From the NCBI GenBank assembly GCA_958510875.1, contig OY294067.1, positions 142,887,546 through 142,951,545 of the forward strand: a DNA stretch of 64,000 nt, read 5' to 3'. How positions within the stretch are numbered: the first letter of the stretch is position 1; each line of letters begins with the position of its first letter. A program made the translations under genes and the position numbers. The notes under the pieces are model-generated. The model saw only the letters and a list, made by a program, of their open reading frames with translations, had not been told where the DNA came from and searched no databases. Below, one piece after another: positions 46,421 through 56,995 of this stretch. This DNA comes from Endomychus coccineus (Eukaryota; Arthropoda; Insecta; Coleoptera; Endomychidae).

Positions 46421-46796
46421 TTCATGATTCTCTAATATTGGACCTCACTAGCAGCTTCTAACTAACAATTTCATTTATTAAATGTGCATATATCCATCTC
46501 TTTACAAACATTTTGATATTCCCAAGGGGAATTGAACATAATTCGGAGAAAGTTTAATGCATTTTTTTGAATGACTGGGAAGACCCATCCTTTTTTGGGT
46601 AATTTCTTATACCTTCACGATGGTTCTTCTTCAAAGTCTAAACCCTTCATCAATAGGAAATAATTAAGGGATTAGAGTGCAAGTACTCATATGAATAATT
46701 TCTAATGATTAGCTCTGATCAGTTGATTCGGTTCCATCGGTTGGTGTAGTCCTGAAATCAAATTATCCGATTATGGCATTACAAAGTGTGAGAGAG

Positions 46797-47541
46797 GTCG
46801 GAAGATGCTAGTTCAGAACGGATACATTCATTGGCAAGAAAGAATGTATGGTGAAAAGATTATTTGGAAGTGTTCCCTTCACCATAAGCGGCGATACGCT
46901 TGTCGTGTGCATACATTGAGAGAAGACACTGAAAACTACGGTTTAGAACTACGTGCCAGAATCCACTGATATAGAAGCAAGAAAAGCACTAGACAAAATG
47001 TAACGCCTAGCTGCACAGGGCGGATTGATTTCTCAACTGATTGTAGCTGCAACATCAGAAGGTATTTCGGCGACTGCAGCTACTGCATTGGCACAAGTAT
47101 CGGCAATGAAAAGAACAATATAGCGTACACGAGAAAGAAAAGAAGGCTTGACTGCAAAACCCCTTCATTCTCTGTTTGAGTTAACGATTCCAGAAGCATA
47201 TGCACACAAACACTGGCGAGTAATTTTTGTTGTACGACAGTGGTCCGTCGGAAGATCGCACATTATTGTTTACAACAAGGAGAAACATGATGGAGTCCAA
47301 ACATTGGTATGCAGTTGAAACATTCTCAACATCTCCAAATATAATAAGCCAAATTTACACAATTCATGATGCAAAACGTTCGAACACAATTCCAACAGTT
47401 TACGCTTTGATGCCAAATAAAACAGAATATACATATAGACGACTGTATCCTGCATTAAAAACTTTGAAACCAGAACTTCGACCAACGTCGGCATTGTTGG
47501 ATATTCCCAAACCATCGCGTCTACCTTTGATTTGGAACTAG
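46797..47541 (+). pseudogene. FLYWCH zinc finger and MULE-type transposase remnant
   Basis: The first part reads GRKMLVQNGYIHWQERMYG, then IIWKCSLHHKRRYACRVHT. The Y, W, C, C, H order is a FLYWCH finger. A linker with stops (PESTDIEARKALDKM, VSAMKRTI) follows. From 47227 there is an open frame of 104 codons with WYAVETFSTSPNIISQIYTI, then IPTVYALMPNKTEYTYRRLY and LKTLKPELRP. This matches the catalytic-domain start of MULE transposases (the D of the DDE triad is decayed to V-E-T-F). The gene ends early and has several stops, so it is inactive. FLYWCH+MULE genes are frequent in insect genomes. Confidence 0.65.
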
Positions 47542-47849
47542 AATTTGAAGAAAATCAGCGATTAACAGTAATATATATCTGGAATTGTTTTATAAGCATG
47601 ACAATTGATTATTAGTAGATCAAGCCGTACTTCATTCATCTCATACTATTCTTTTAAGCTGTCGTGATAGTTTCGGTCTCATGTAAATCAATTATGAAAA
47701 TATGCGATATCAACACTTGAAGTAAATGTATAACTTCTTTTCAATCTTATTTTATTCGCTTCCCGAAAGTAAATATTATCTGACTAATATTCTGTTCATT
47801 ACTGAAATACTGAGAAAAATATAAAAACCATAATTTTAGTTTCGAATCT

Positions 47850-48380
47850 AAATGTTGGAACACCTACATTAATCTGGAATAAATAGTGAAGCATTACCGG
47901 ATACATTCATCTACTGGAGAGGAGGAGAGGGAATATTCGGAAGTTTTATACTCAGCAGATTGAATCGATGATTGGTGAGAGTTGACGTATGATTCAAACT
48001 AACCGTATGAATTCTGTTGCCATCAATCAACTCTAATAACTATCATAGTAACTCACGAAAATCACTGCACACTAAATTGTCAGTTGAATTTATCCGTCGT
48101 AAGTCCGGAATATGGTGAATAATAATTATCATTCAAACCTAACCTGGATGAGACGTAATTAAAATCCGGAAACACCTACTACTGAAAATACTGTAACACA
48201 TTACCATCATTTATTTGATTCAAACTATTTAGTGAGAGTTTCCGGTATATAGAATTCAAATACGCCGTATGAGGGATGAGGGACGAATTCTGTTATCATC
48301 AACTACTCGAATAATTATCATAGCTACGACAATTTCAGCGCTTTAAAATTTTGAATTGGCATTATCCGACGAGCATCAGT
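47850..48380 (+). repeat. Diverged tandem duplication, about 300 bp period
   Basis: GGAACACCTAC / GGAAACACCTAC, GCATTACC / ACATTACC, then GAGAGTT, GAATTCTGTT.CCATCAA and ATAA.TATCATAG blocks recur in order in 47855-48115 and 48165-48380. Confidence 0.55.
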
Positions 48381-48384
48381 TGAG

Positions 48385-49435
48385 GATGAAATAAAATTCC
48401 CTGTAGCTCATTCCAACATAACTGTTAATTCATATGAGTTTGGTCGTTCTGTAGTTGCTAAATGTAGATTGATATGAGAAAATCACATGTGGAAGAAATG
48501 TAGAAACTACTAAATAAAGTTTTTAAATTCGCACCTACCTTTTGAATTTTGTGCTCCATCAGAAATGTGTATCTGCAGCAGAATCAAGAAACAATAACGG
48601 GTCCGAGCACCAGTTATGAGTCCAAGCTTCATCGTCTCTGATTATAAGTCACATTGGAACTGAATTTATGCATGAGTTCCATTAGATTAACATTCACGTA
48701 GTTCACTTGTTTCGCACAATCGGACGTACTACGTTTTTAATTCACGCATTCAAAGTATTTCATTGATTTTATTTTCACTACATTCGGTAAATATAACTTA
48801 ACCTTTATCATCTGTAGTCAGAAGCAGAATATTACAATCTGATCAATTTATTTATGCAATGCACATTTGAATAAACAGATAAATAATAGATTCCTAACTT
48901 TATTACGATTCAGCGCGTCTGAATAACTTAAAGTCAGTCACGATTTCTGAATGGCGGAGCTATTAGCAATCTTTTTGGTATTCTTCAGATGCGGTATTCA
49001 TCGATTTTAATCATTTGAATGTTTCTCTCGGATACTTTTTCTAGTTTATGTAATCTATTCTAACAAAAAACTGGAACAACCGAGATCAAATCAATAGAAA
49101 GCGGACATAATCATCAGGATGGGAAGACTTTATTGAAAAAATTGTACAGTTAATATGGTGAGTCACCAAACAAAAAACCCAAGTACCACATTCATGTATG
49201 TGAATACAAATTTCGGAAACTAAGTGCTCTGTTTTGAGAGGAGGTCCCTCACAAGCTATTAGTGATGATTTAATAGTAGGGACTATGAATAAGAAACAAT
49301 CACTCTTACTGAACACCTTTCGTCTACCAAGTAGCCATCTTCTGAGTAGTTTCCTTTATTACTTTTTTCAGATAAAAATGCCTTAAAACCCTTTTCTACA
49401 CGTTTTGCATACTGTAAGTATATACATATATATGT
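48385..49435. other. No recognised feature
   Basis: No family motif; a 76-codon minus ORF at 49086 is unsupported. Confidence 0.4.
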
Positions 49436-49523
49436 TCACTTTCAAACCTGGTCAGGGCTGCTGCGAGCTCCGACGACATCGCAGCAGTCGCGCCAGAAAA
49501 ACCTAAAATGCTGTTAACCGAAG

Positions 49524-49937
49524 CTACTCCTCACCACCGGTCGGTAAGTAGCTCCAGGTTCCTAAATCGTGTATCCTAAGTATTCTAATTGAACCCAGAT
49601 TGACTGCCTTTAGCATCCGGTCTATCAAGATCTGCGCCGAGTTCCTACAGGCCGGAATGATCTTCAAGTTCGAACGCAGCGAAGACCGAATTCTGCCCAA
49701 AACACCGATGATTAGAACCACTTATACGATCTTGTGGCATGGGTATAGCGTGCGGAGCTCGAACAGGAGATCTTGATATTTTGTCCATTTTTCCTCCTCT
49801 TTCAAGACTATGATCTTCTCCGCCGAAGCAGAGAATTCGATGACTTACATAGTCTTGCGTAGTTTATCGAGGAGGACAACGTCAAGCCTATTTGCTTGTA
49901 TGGACCTGACGGTCGGAAACGGGTAATTCCAGTAGAT
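49524..49937 (-). pseudogene. Restriction-like endonuclease C-terminus of a retroelement, copy 2
   Basis: The minus strand encodes [13 protein letters not shown], a stop, [33 protein letters not shown], then LGRIRSSLRSNLKIIPACR, LIDRMLKAVNLGSIRILRIH. It is parallel to 22168-22390 but extends further to the C-terminus. GC content is higher than around it. Stops show decay. Its left (5') end is cut by a (TA)n tract into which PLE-2 is joined. Confidence 0.55.
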
Positions 49938-49968
49938 CTGGTATTTTTCGTTTCCGACAACGGACTCA

Positions 49969-49973
<5 letters not shown>

Positions 49974-50045
<72 letters not shown>
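49974..50045. repeat. (TA)n at the 3' edge of PLE-2
   Basis: About 70 bp of pure TA between the endonuclease fragment and PLE-2. Long Tyr-Ile ORFs across it are artefacts. Confidence 0.95.
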
Positions 50046-50051
<6 letters not shown>

Positions 50052-50111
50052 TTTGTATGTTTTCTTGGTATATTGGTTCGTATATATACTGATAATGAAA
50101 TAAAAATTCTG

Positions 50112-50151
50112 TTTTGACGTTTCGACAACGTTTATTGCCTTTATCAAAATT
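50112..50151 (-). ncRNA. Degenerate hammerhead motif of PLE-2
   Basis: Stem II GGCAA/TTGTC with a 6-nt loop, GAAAC, and a self-complementary ACGT stem III before C. The first box is TTGATAA rather than CTGATGA (C3 and G8 changed) and stem I is weak, so cleavage is unlikely. Confidence 0.6.
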
Positions 50152-50563
50152 GTTAATTGAATTAGTGTTTCCATGTAATTTAGAAAAGAATAGATGATTT
50201 CGATTAATGAAATGCGTCTGCAGCCGACTTGTGTTTTAAGATCCAATTAAAACTGCAGAAAACATTGGATCGGTTGTGTGTGAAAGAGTAATGTATGGCT
50301 AACTACAATTTGAAATAGATTGAATTTGATTAAATACAAGACATTCCAATATTGTACAATTATAAATATCTATGAATTATTGTATGAATTAGTTACTCTA
50401 TGATAAGTATTTCTATCATAACTATTCAAGTTTAAGATAATTCTATGGAATTTAATCTCAAAATTGTTACTCTATAGTGTCATAGTTAAATAATACTTCA
50501 TCTTTTTTAGGTTGAATTTTAAATAGACAATGGAAAGTGGCACTTCAAATTAATGAAATTTTG

Positions 50564-52941
50564 TTAAGTTTGAATTAGATTATTGTACAGTTTCGAAAGA
50601 TTGGAATCTATTTTGTCATTTACACAATTGTTCTTTTTAATTTGAATAGATTCTAATATCAAACGTTTGTTGTCGTTTGTTTCAATATTTAAAATTTTTG
50701 TATTGTTGTAGTCGAAAGTATGGTTAGTGTCTTTCACATGTTTATTGAGCGCAGTTGATGAATTTTTGGTATATTTGTGGCCATTTAATCTTTTTTCGAG
50801 GTATTGTGAAGATTGGCCAATATATACCTTTTCGCAATCTTTGCAAGGGATGGAATAAACAGTATGGGTTATTTTTTTGAAAGGTAAGCTGCTTTTTAAT
50901 TTTGTAAAGAGACTTTTCTGATTTAAATAACTCTTATGACATATATGTAGGTCATAAGGTTTCACTATATTACAAATTTTCTCTGAAAGTCCACCGATAT
51001 ATGGTAGTGATATGTAATGCCTATCATTAGTTTTCTCATTATTGGTATTGATTCCACCAAATGAGTTATAAAATTTATGAATTTTGTCTTTAGTTATCGA
51101 ATTTACTAAATCAATGGGATAACCATTTCTTATTAAAGTTTCTTTTGTTTTTGTAATAGATATAGTTCTCAGTTCAGGAGAACTTAGTCGAATAGCTCTA
51201 TCTATTAGATTCATAATAACATTTTTCTTATATTTTTTAGGTATATTAGAATTGAAATTAGTATACCTTCCTGACCAAGTAGGTTTGGTATACCATTTTG
51301 TTAGAATTTTGTTATCATTTGATTTTCTTACTAAAGTTAAATCTAAAAAATTTATTTCGTTATGATTTTCTAATTCAATCGTAAATTGTAACTTATGGTG
51401 AAAGGAATTGAAAGAATTCAAAAATTCATTACATTTGTTTTCAGGGATTGCAGCAATACAATCATCAACATATCTTTTGAAGAAGGCTATATTATAATTT
51501 AGTTGAGATACTACTTTTTCTTCAAGGAATTCCATTACTATTTGGGCTATGATACTTGATATTGGAGAGCCCATTGCACAACCATCTAATTGTTTATAAC
51601 AATCATCTTTATATTGTAAAAAAATTAGCGGTGAATGTATATTCTATAGCTGTTAAGAACTCATTCATAGGTAAATTTGTATATAGTTTTATTTCATCCC
51701 ATTTATTTTGAATTATTTGTTTAGCTAATTCTAAAGGGATATTTGTATATAAAGATGTGACATCTAGTGATACTAAGATATAGTTTTTAGGTATTGTAAT
51801 TTTGTTAATGAATTCCTTGAAATCCCAAGAATCTTTGATGTAAAATTCATTTTTGTAAGCTATGTTTTTTAGTATGTTGGATAAGTATTTAGCCATTTCA
51901 TAAAAAGGTGATTGAATGCTGCATACTACAGGTCGCATCGGTATATTAGGTTTATGAATTTTGGGTAAACCATATATTTTTGGAGGATGAGCATTATGTA
52001 TCGTTAATTGTCTATGAATGTATTTTGAAATATATTTCTTTTCAAACCATTTTTTTACTATGTTATTATTTTTAGTTTGGTAAATATTAGTTGGGTTGTT
52101 ATTTAGTTTCTTATATACTTCAGGATCATTCAACATTGTAGACATTTTATCCTCATATTCATTTGTGTCCATGATAACAGTTTTATTATCTTTATCTGCT
52201 TTTAAGATAGTAATTTGTGGGTTAGATTTGATGAATTGTTTGGTTTCTTTGAAATTTTTGATTGATTTGTTATTTTGATTATTAAATTTATTATTTTTAA
52301 CTGTTTGTTTGAAATTAGTTATTGTGTTTATACATTTTGATCTTATCTCATTTGCTATTTGGGTAGGTTTTTTAGCAATTTCAGTTTCAAGTGAAGAAAT
52401 TATGTTATTGATAGGTATTTGTCTTTCGTTATATAAGTAGAGTATTACTAAATTTCTCACCGAGAGCTAAAGTGTCTATTACATTTTTTGGAACATTTGT
52501 TTGAGATAAATTCATTAGCCAATTATTATCAACTATGAGATCTCTTTTGTTATTGTTATTTAATTTATTTATTTTCTCAATATTTCTATGTTTAATTTTA
52601 TTAAAGTTTTTTTCAAATTTTTGAGTTTCTAATTCTAAATACGTATTGTAGATTTGAGTAGGTAGGATATTTTTCATTGTAGATTTGGTTCTGCTTATGT
52701 TATTTTCAGTTTGTTTTACATTTTTACAAGTGTCAGATATTAAGAGGTTTGATACTTTTAATTGAAACGTTTCTTTGAATTGAAGATAAGTATTATCTAA
52801 GTACTCACTATTGAAAATGATGTGATTATCATTGATTTTTAAAAATTTTGGTATTATTCTTAAACTTTTTAGTCGTAATAAGTATATTTTCCTATTTTTT
52901 TGATTGGCGAAGGTATTCATCATTTTTGAGAACGTTTTCAA
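50564..52941 (-). pseudogene. PLE-2 reverse transcriptase / GIY-YIG with two frameshifts
   Basis: Three adjoining frames give about 780 residues in order. 52941-52429 is the N-terminal region (ANQKNRKIYLLRL). 52460-51609 holds the first RT motifs: YGLPKIHKPNIP, and SLDVTSLYTNIP with the first catalytic Asp. 51574-50564 holds MGSPISS, YVDDCIAAIP, WYTKPTWSGRY and the GIY-YIG domain with CKDC, YIGQSS and ALNKH. One frameshift is near 52440; the other is in a run of seven A/T near 51612, just before the GCAMGSPISS motif. About 30-40 N-terminal residues are missing compared with PLE-1. All catalytic residues remain, so inactivation is recent. Confidence 0.88.
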
Positions 52942-52978
52942 TAATTGGACGGTGTAGAATCCATAATCTTCTTTAATT

Positions 52979-53002
52979 TATATATATACATATATATATA
53001 TG
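52979..53002. repeat. Short TA-rich tract at the 5' edge of PLE-2
   Basis: TATATATACATATATATATATG separates PLE-2 from PLE-3. Confidence 0.8.
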
Positions 53003-53095
53003 TCTGTTCTTAGGTTCTCGCGGACGTAATGTGTAGAACTGGATTCTCGGGTATTGATCCGCGTTGTGTGGTTTCGTTCCTCAAAAGGACCAATT

Positions 53096-53137
53096 TCACG
53101 ACGTTTCGGCAAAGTCGCATTTGCCATCTTCAGGTGA
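53096..53137 (-). ncRNA. Hammerhead ribozyme motif of PLE-3, core intact
   Basis: Stem I TCAC/GTGA, core CTGAAGA, one extra T, stem II GGCAAA/TTTGCC (six perfect pairs) with TGCGAC loop, then GAA, ACGT as a two-pair self-complementary stem III, and C before the cleavage point. All core bases fit. Confidence 0.78.
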
Positions 53138-53139
53138 TT

Positions 53140-53714
53140 CGACCGTAGAGTCTGGAAAATCTAGGCGAACTGACGCTTACTTGGAGGGACAGGTATTTAT
53201 ATCCCCCGTTATGCTTGACCTTTGGGCTTTCGAACTATTTCACGCTTGGTTGATTTCTACGTGTTTGGCTCTGAGTGACACGTTTGGATGACGTCATTGC
53301 GACGCTGGAATCAGCCGGAAAGTTTCCGTGACCTGTTTCACGTGCACTGGATACCACATTCTCTCTTGTTTTTGGTTGTATCTTCCGACTTTCTAAAGCG
53401 GGTTTTCATGTTGCTGGTAATCTTAGTCCGTCATCTCGTTTGTTAAGACTATGTGGACGTTTCTCGATCTCTATTGCCTCCCTGGTTATTCTGGTGTAGA
53501 AGTGTTCAATGTTGGCTAGAGTCTTTGTGCCGCTAAAGTTGATCATATGGCCCGTACTTCTTACATGTTCAGCTAGTGAAGACGTGGTTCCGTTTTTCGA
53601 CACAGCGTTTGCATGTTCAGTCTTTCGCACATCAATGCGTCTGTTGGTCTGTCCGATGTATGTCTTTTCACAATTACCACATGGCACCTCGTACACTCCT
53701 TGGGATTCTAGGGG
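53140..53714 (-). pseudogene. Penelope-like element remnant, GIY-YIG end (PLE-3)
   Basis: The minus strand starts abruptly at GVYEVPCGNC and continues with EKTYIGQTNRRIDVRKTEH, SLAEHVRSTGH and TREAIEIEKRP, the whole GIY-YIG domain with its CxxC, YIG and final Glu. NKRDDGLRLPATW and a Ser/Thr-rich tail follow. The RT is absent: the 5' end is joined at 53714 to the second tRNA-like array. GC content is well above that of PLE-1 and PLE-2, indicating a separate lineage. Confidence 0.75.
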
Positions 53715-53782
53715 AATTCTTCTGAATTATGAAGATAACTTAGATATTTCAACATAGGAAAGATGAATAAACGTAAAAGATT

Positions 53783-53860
53783 GAACCGTAGGCGGGATTT
53801 TCCAACACACATTACTGGATTTCTAGTACAGGGTGTTTACCAATTAGACCACTTCGGTCC
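53783..53860 (-). tRNA. tRNA-like cassette, minus array, B box damaged
   Basis: Same head, but the T arm reads GTTGGAAAATCC, destroying the B box, and the anticodon stem has CTGTA/TCCAG. Clearly decayed. Confidence 0.45.
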
Positions 53861-54021
53861 CTTTAGATTTTTATATTTTTTGTAAATTCAAACCTCTGAA
53901 AGGATAGTAGATCGTTGATGAACACAATGCGATTCGATACCCTACTATAGATCAACTATTCACGCACATTCATCTAAACTTCAGTCGTTTTTGAAGTAAG
54001 GATTGTAGGTCACTGGTTGAA

Positions 54022-54182
54022 GTATTGCTATGGTTGGCAATTACTTGACAGTTCTTACTCAATGACAGCATCCCGGTTTTTATATATTTCAATCGAACAT
54101 TTCTCAGTCAGTTCTCTTGAAATATGTAAGAACCGGAATGATTGAGTGAGAACTGTTAAGTAATTGTCAACCATAGCAATAC
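54022..54182. repeat. Snap-back inverted duplication within a satellite unit
   Basis: About 75 bp containing GCTATGGTTG.CAATTACTT...GAACTGACTGAGAA-type sequence occur in both orientations back to back: 54022-54098 and inverted 54100-54182. It forms a large potential hairpin, next to a TA tract at 54184-54197. Confidence 0.7.
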
Positions 54183-54336
54183 AAATATATATATATAAAC
54201 AAGTTTGAAGTTTCTTTGCCTAATTGGCCACTATCGTGTATGTAAGTTAAGAGATATAGAATTAAATTGTCTGAATTATGAAGATAATTTAGATAATTCA
54301 ACATAGGATTATAAAGATGAATAAACGTAAAAGACT

Positions 54337-54412
54337 GAACCATAGGCGGGATTCGAATCCACATTTCTGGATTTCCAGTCCAGGGTGTTTACCAATTACA
54401 CCACTTTGGTCC
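54337..54412 (-). tRNA. tRNA-like cassette, minus array (anticodon GGA)
   Basis: The acceptor 5' strand is ACCAAAG pairing with CTATGGT; the loop is CTGGAAA, giving GGA. A box is intact; the B box reads GATTCGAATCC. Confidence 0.55.
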
Positions 54413-54809
54413 TGTTAGATTTTCATATTTTTGTAAATATAAACCTCCGAAAGGATAGTAGATCATTGATTAATACAATGCCATTCGATGCCCTACCATA
54501 GATCAACTATTCACGCACATTCATCTTAAATTCAGTCGTTTTTTGAAGTAAGGATTGTGGGTTAGTACTGCTATGGTTGGCAGTTACTTGACAGCTCTTA
54601 TTCAGAAGACAGCATCCCGGTTCTTATATAATCCAATAGAACTGACTGAGAATTGTTCTGGTTAATTATAAATAAGTTTAAAGTTTCTTTGCCTAATTGA
54701 CCACTATCGTGTATGTAACTTAAGAGATATGGAATTAATTTTTCTGAATTATGAAGATAACTTAGATAAATTAACATAGGATTATAAAGATGAATGAACG
54801 TAAAAGACT

Positions 54810-54885
54810 GAACCATAGGCGGGATTCGAACCCACATTTCTGGATTTCTAGTCCAGGGTGTTTACCAATTACACCACTTTGGTCA
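54810..54885 (-). tRNA. tRNA-like cassette, minus array (anticodon AGA)
   Basis: Acceptor ACCAAAG/CTATGGT, CTAGAAA loop, intact A and B boxes. The downstream run is TCTTTTAC, keeping a T4. Confidence 0.58.
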
Positions 54886-54916
54886 CGTTAGATTTTTATA
54901 TTGTTGTAAATATAAA

Positions 54917-54995
54917 CCTATGTTGAATTATCTAAGTTATCTTCATAATTCAGAAAATTTAATTCTTCATCTCTTAAGTTACATACACAATTAGA
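54917..54995 (+). repeat. Inverted fragment of the satellite unit
   Basis: CCTATGTTGAATTATCTAAG through TTAAGTTACATACAC is the plus-orientation tail segment of the unit, abutting the minus-strand array head to head. Confidence 0.75.
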
Positions 54996-55297
54996 TGACA
55001 ATTATGTATTTCGGCTAATACTTACAGAAGTTTAGGTTCATATTAAATTAGTCATTTTTACAAAAACCATTTAGATTTTCCCTCTCCTTATTACAATCAT
55101 TGTACTGGAGATTTTATTTTACAATTATGTCGCCAAGTTAAATTCAAAATAAAGACGAATTACAATGAGATGAAAATGGATACATTTTAAAATCTGACAT
55201 TTAACTTGTCAGGTTATAACGGTAAAAATACACGGGCATATCGGACTAACAGCTGATTGTGAAGTCTCTAATGCGATAAATCTGGATTTGTAACACG
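54996..55297. other. Possible 3' region of PLE-5
   Basis: No motif; lies downstream of the PLE-5 stop on the minus strand. No hammerhead was found here. Confidence 0.35.
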
Positions 55298-55840
55298 TCA
55301 CCAACATAGAGTGTGACTCGGTTGAATTGAATATTTCTTATTAGGAATAAGGATCACTGAACATTTAACTATATTTTTGTGGTTTTCATCAACTGTCAAT
55401 AAAAAGGAATACATTATATTCAAATTGTCTGTGTCTGTTTTCTTATTTAAAACTGAAGGTTCCTTGTTAATGTGGTACATTTCTGAAAACAACTTTTTTT
55501 TGTAATTACTTTCTTTATCCAGAATCATAATTTCTGTTTCATCAAATTTATGATTTTCCTCTCTACAGTGTTTAGATAAGGCGTATGTTTTAGTCTTAAT
55601 TTTGCAATCACTTCTATGTTGTGTCATTCTTAATTTCAGTAATTGAGATGTTTGTCCTACATAAACCTTTTCACAATCTTCACATGATTCTTTGTAAATT
55701 ATATTCGACTCCAACATCTTTGGGGTTTTGTCTTTAACCTTAGTGAAAATTGAATTGATTGTAAGAAGATTTTTTCTTGCAATTTTAATCTCTTCTGGCA
55801 TGAATATCTTGATGAGATCACAAATTCGGGAAGGTACTTA
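55298..55840 (-). pseudogene. Penelope-like element remnant, GIY-YIG end (PLE-5)
   Basis: A 167-codon minus frame from 55801: PEEIKIARKNLL, SIFTKVKDKTPK, then IIYKESCEDCEKVYVGQTSQ, RMTQHRSDCK, ALSKHCREENHKFD and LFSEMYHINKEPSVLNKKTD. It is a full GIY-YIG domain with CxxC, YVG and Glu. The RT is missing and the frame runs on past the usual end. Residues show a lineage different from PLE-1 to PLE-3. Confidence 0.75.
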
Positions 55841-56990
55841 CATTACTACTCACATCAGTCAATTAAAATTAAAATCAACTCGGTAATAGCTTTAAAAAAT
55901 AGAATAATGAAAATCTCACATCCTTCCCTCAAGGAAAAAAAATGTTACAAAACTTTTTAGTATTCTAGTAGAGAATTCATATCCACCCATGTTATTGAAA
56001 AAATTAATTTTCAGCACAAGACGAAATATTTTGGAAAATAATGATAACAATAATGACGATGATGTTCAAATCAATAAAAATGGGCTTCTCCCAAATATAG
56101 ATGACTCAACAGACAATCTCAGATTTTTATATTCGGTTGATTTCCTTATTATTATACACATGATATATAATACAATGAAAAAAATCGTTTAACTTGTTTC
56201 ATAGTTAGCGGGTTTCTTGTGACAACATGACGCTCGATCCATCTATATTGAAAGACTTCAAGATAATCGTTGAACGTTTACTCTAATTGCCTCAACATCC
56301 CAACTACTAATTTCAGTAAGCTCAATTAGAAATAAATATCGATGTGTAAAGAAAATAAGACCCGTTTCCTACCACGATTGAAAGTTTATGAAAAAAACTA
56401 ATTTGATGCAAGATAACATGTAATTATTCATTTGCACCTGACATTAATTATTACTTGTTGATAAAATTTATTGAGATTGATTTTTTTCCCTTCAGAAGGC
56501 AAAACAGTGGATTTAAGTGCTCCATCTCAGTCAATTTGATTAATTTAATCTGGAAGCCGTGTTTATCTCTTTCTCTCTCTCATGATTCATCATCATTATC
56601 ATGAACCTACGTCACTCAATGTGTGAACCCGGTTACTGTCGAATACGAAATGTGACTGTTCTTGAGAAGATTGACTATGAAGTTTGATCTGGTTGCACAA
56701 CTGAAAATCTGAAAGTAAATTCCCTCTACAAAATTGATTGCAAACATTATTACCAAGGATGAGTTGCTTGAGTGAATGCAATGTCCAAATGCATTAGGTA
56801 TAAAATAAAATAGGAAAAGAAATTCTTTATTAATAAGGTCACTCTATAATTTAAATCACAAAAGGACAAACATAATCATGGAAACAGGTCCTAAAATCGA
56901 GTTACGCCATGAATTCTGGTTGATGTACAATAATAGATACATGAAGGAGCAACCATTTATTTGAAAACTAACTTGATATAAAAAAAATTC
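55841..56990. other. No recognised feature
   Basis: AT-rich; small ORFs at 55989 and 56599 lack motifs. Confidence 0.45.
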
Positions 56991-56995
56991 TATTA

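Larger units (their letters stand above)
50046..52979 (-). mobile_element. Penelope-like element PLE-2, nearly complete
   Basis: A minus-strand element bordered by (TA)n on both sides. Its protein is related to PLE-1 but clearly another lineage. The 3' tail of about 500 bp carries a degenerate hammerhead. The 5' end is cut near the N-terminus of the protein and has no pLTR. Confidence 0.85.
53716..54917 (-). repeat. Second tRNA-like satellite array, older, minus strand
   Basis: Three units of the 473-bp family in the opposite orientation. They share the tRNA-like head, the AACTTGTTTATA point, and the GAACCGGGATGCTGTCA and TTGATCGATGG-like blocks, but with many substitutions. The unit spacing is irregular (54337 to 54810 is 473 bp; the other is about 554 bp because of an internal inverted duplication). 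Confidence 0.85.

Noticed and set aside
49808..50246. ORFs with long Tyr-Ile runs across (TA)n
   Set aside because: Pure translation of a TA microsatellite; open in several frames on both strands.
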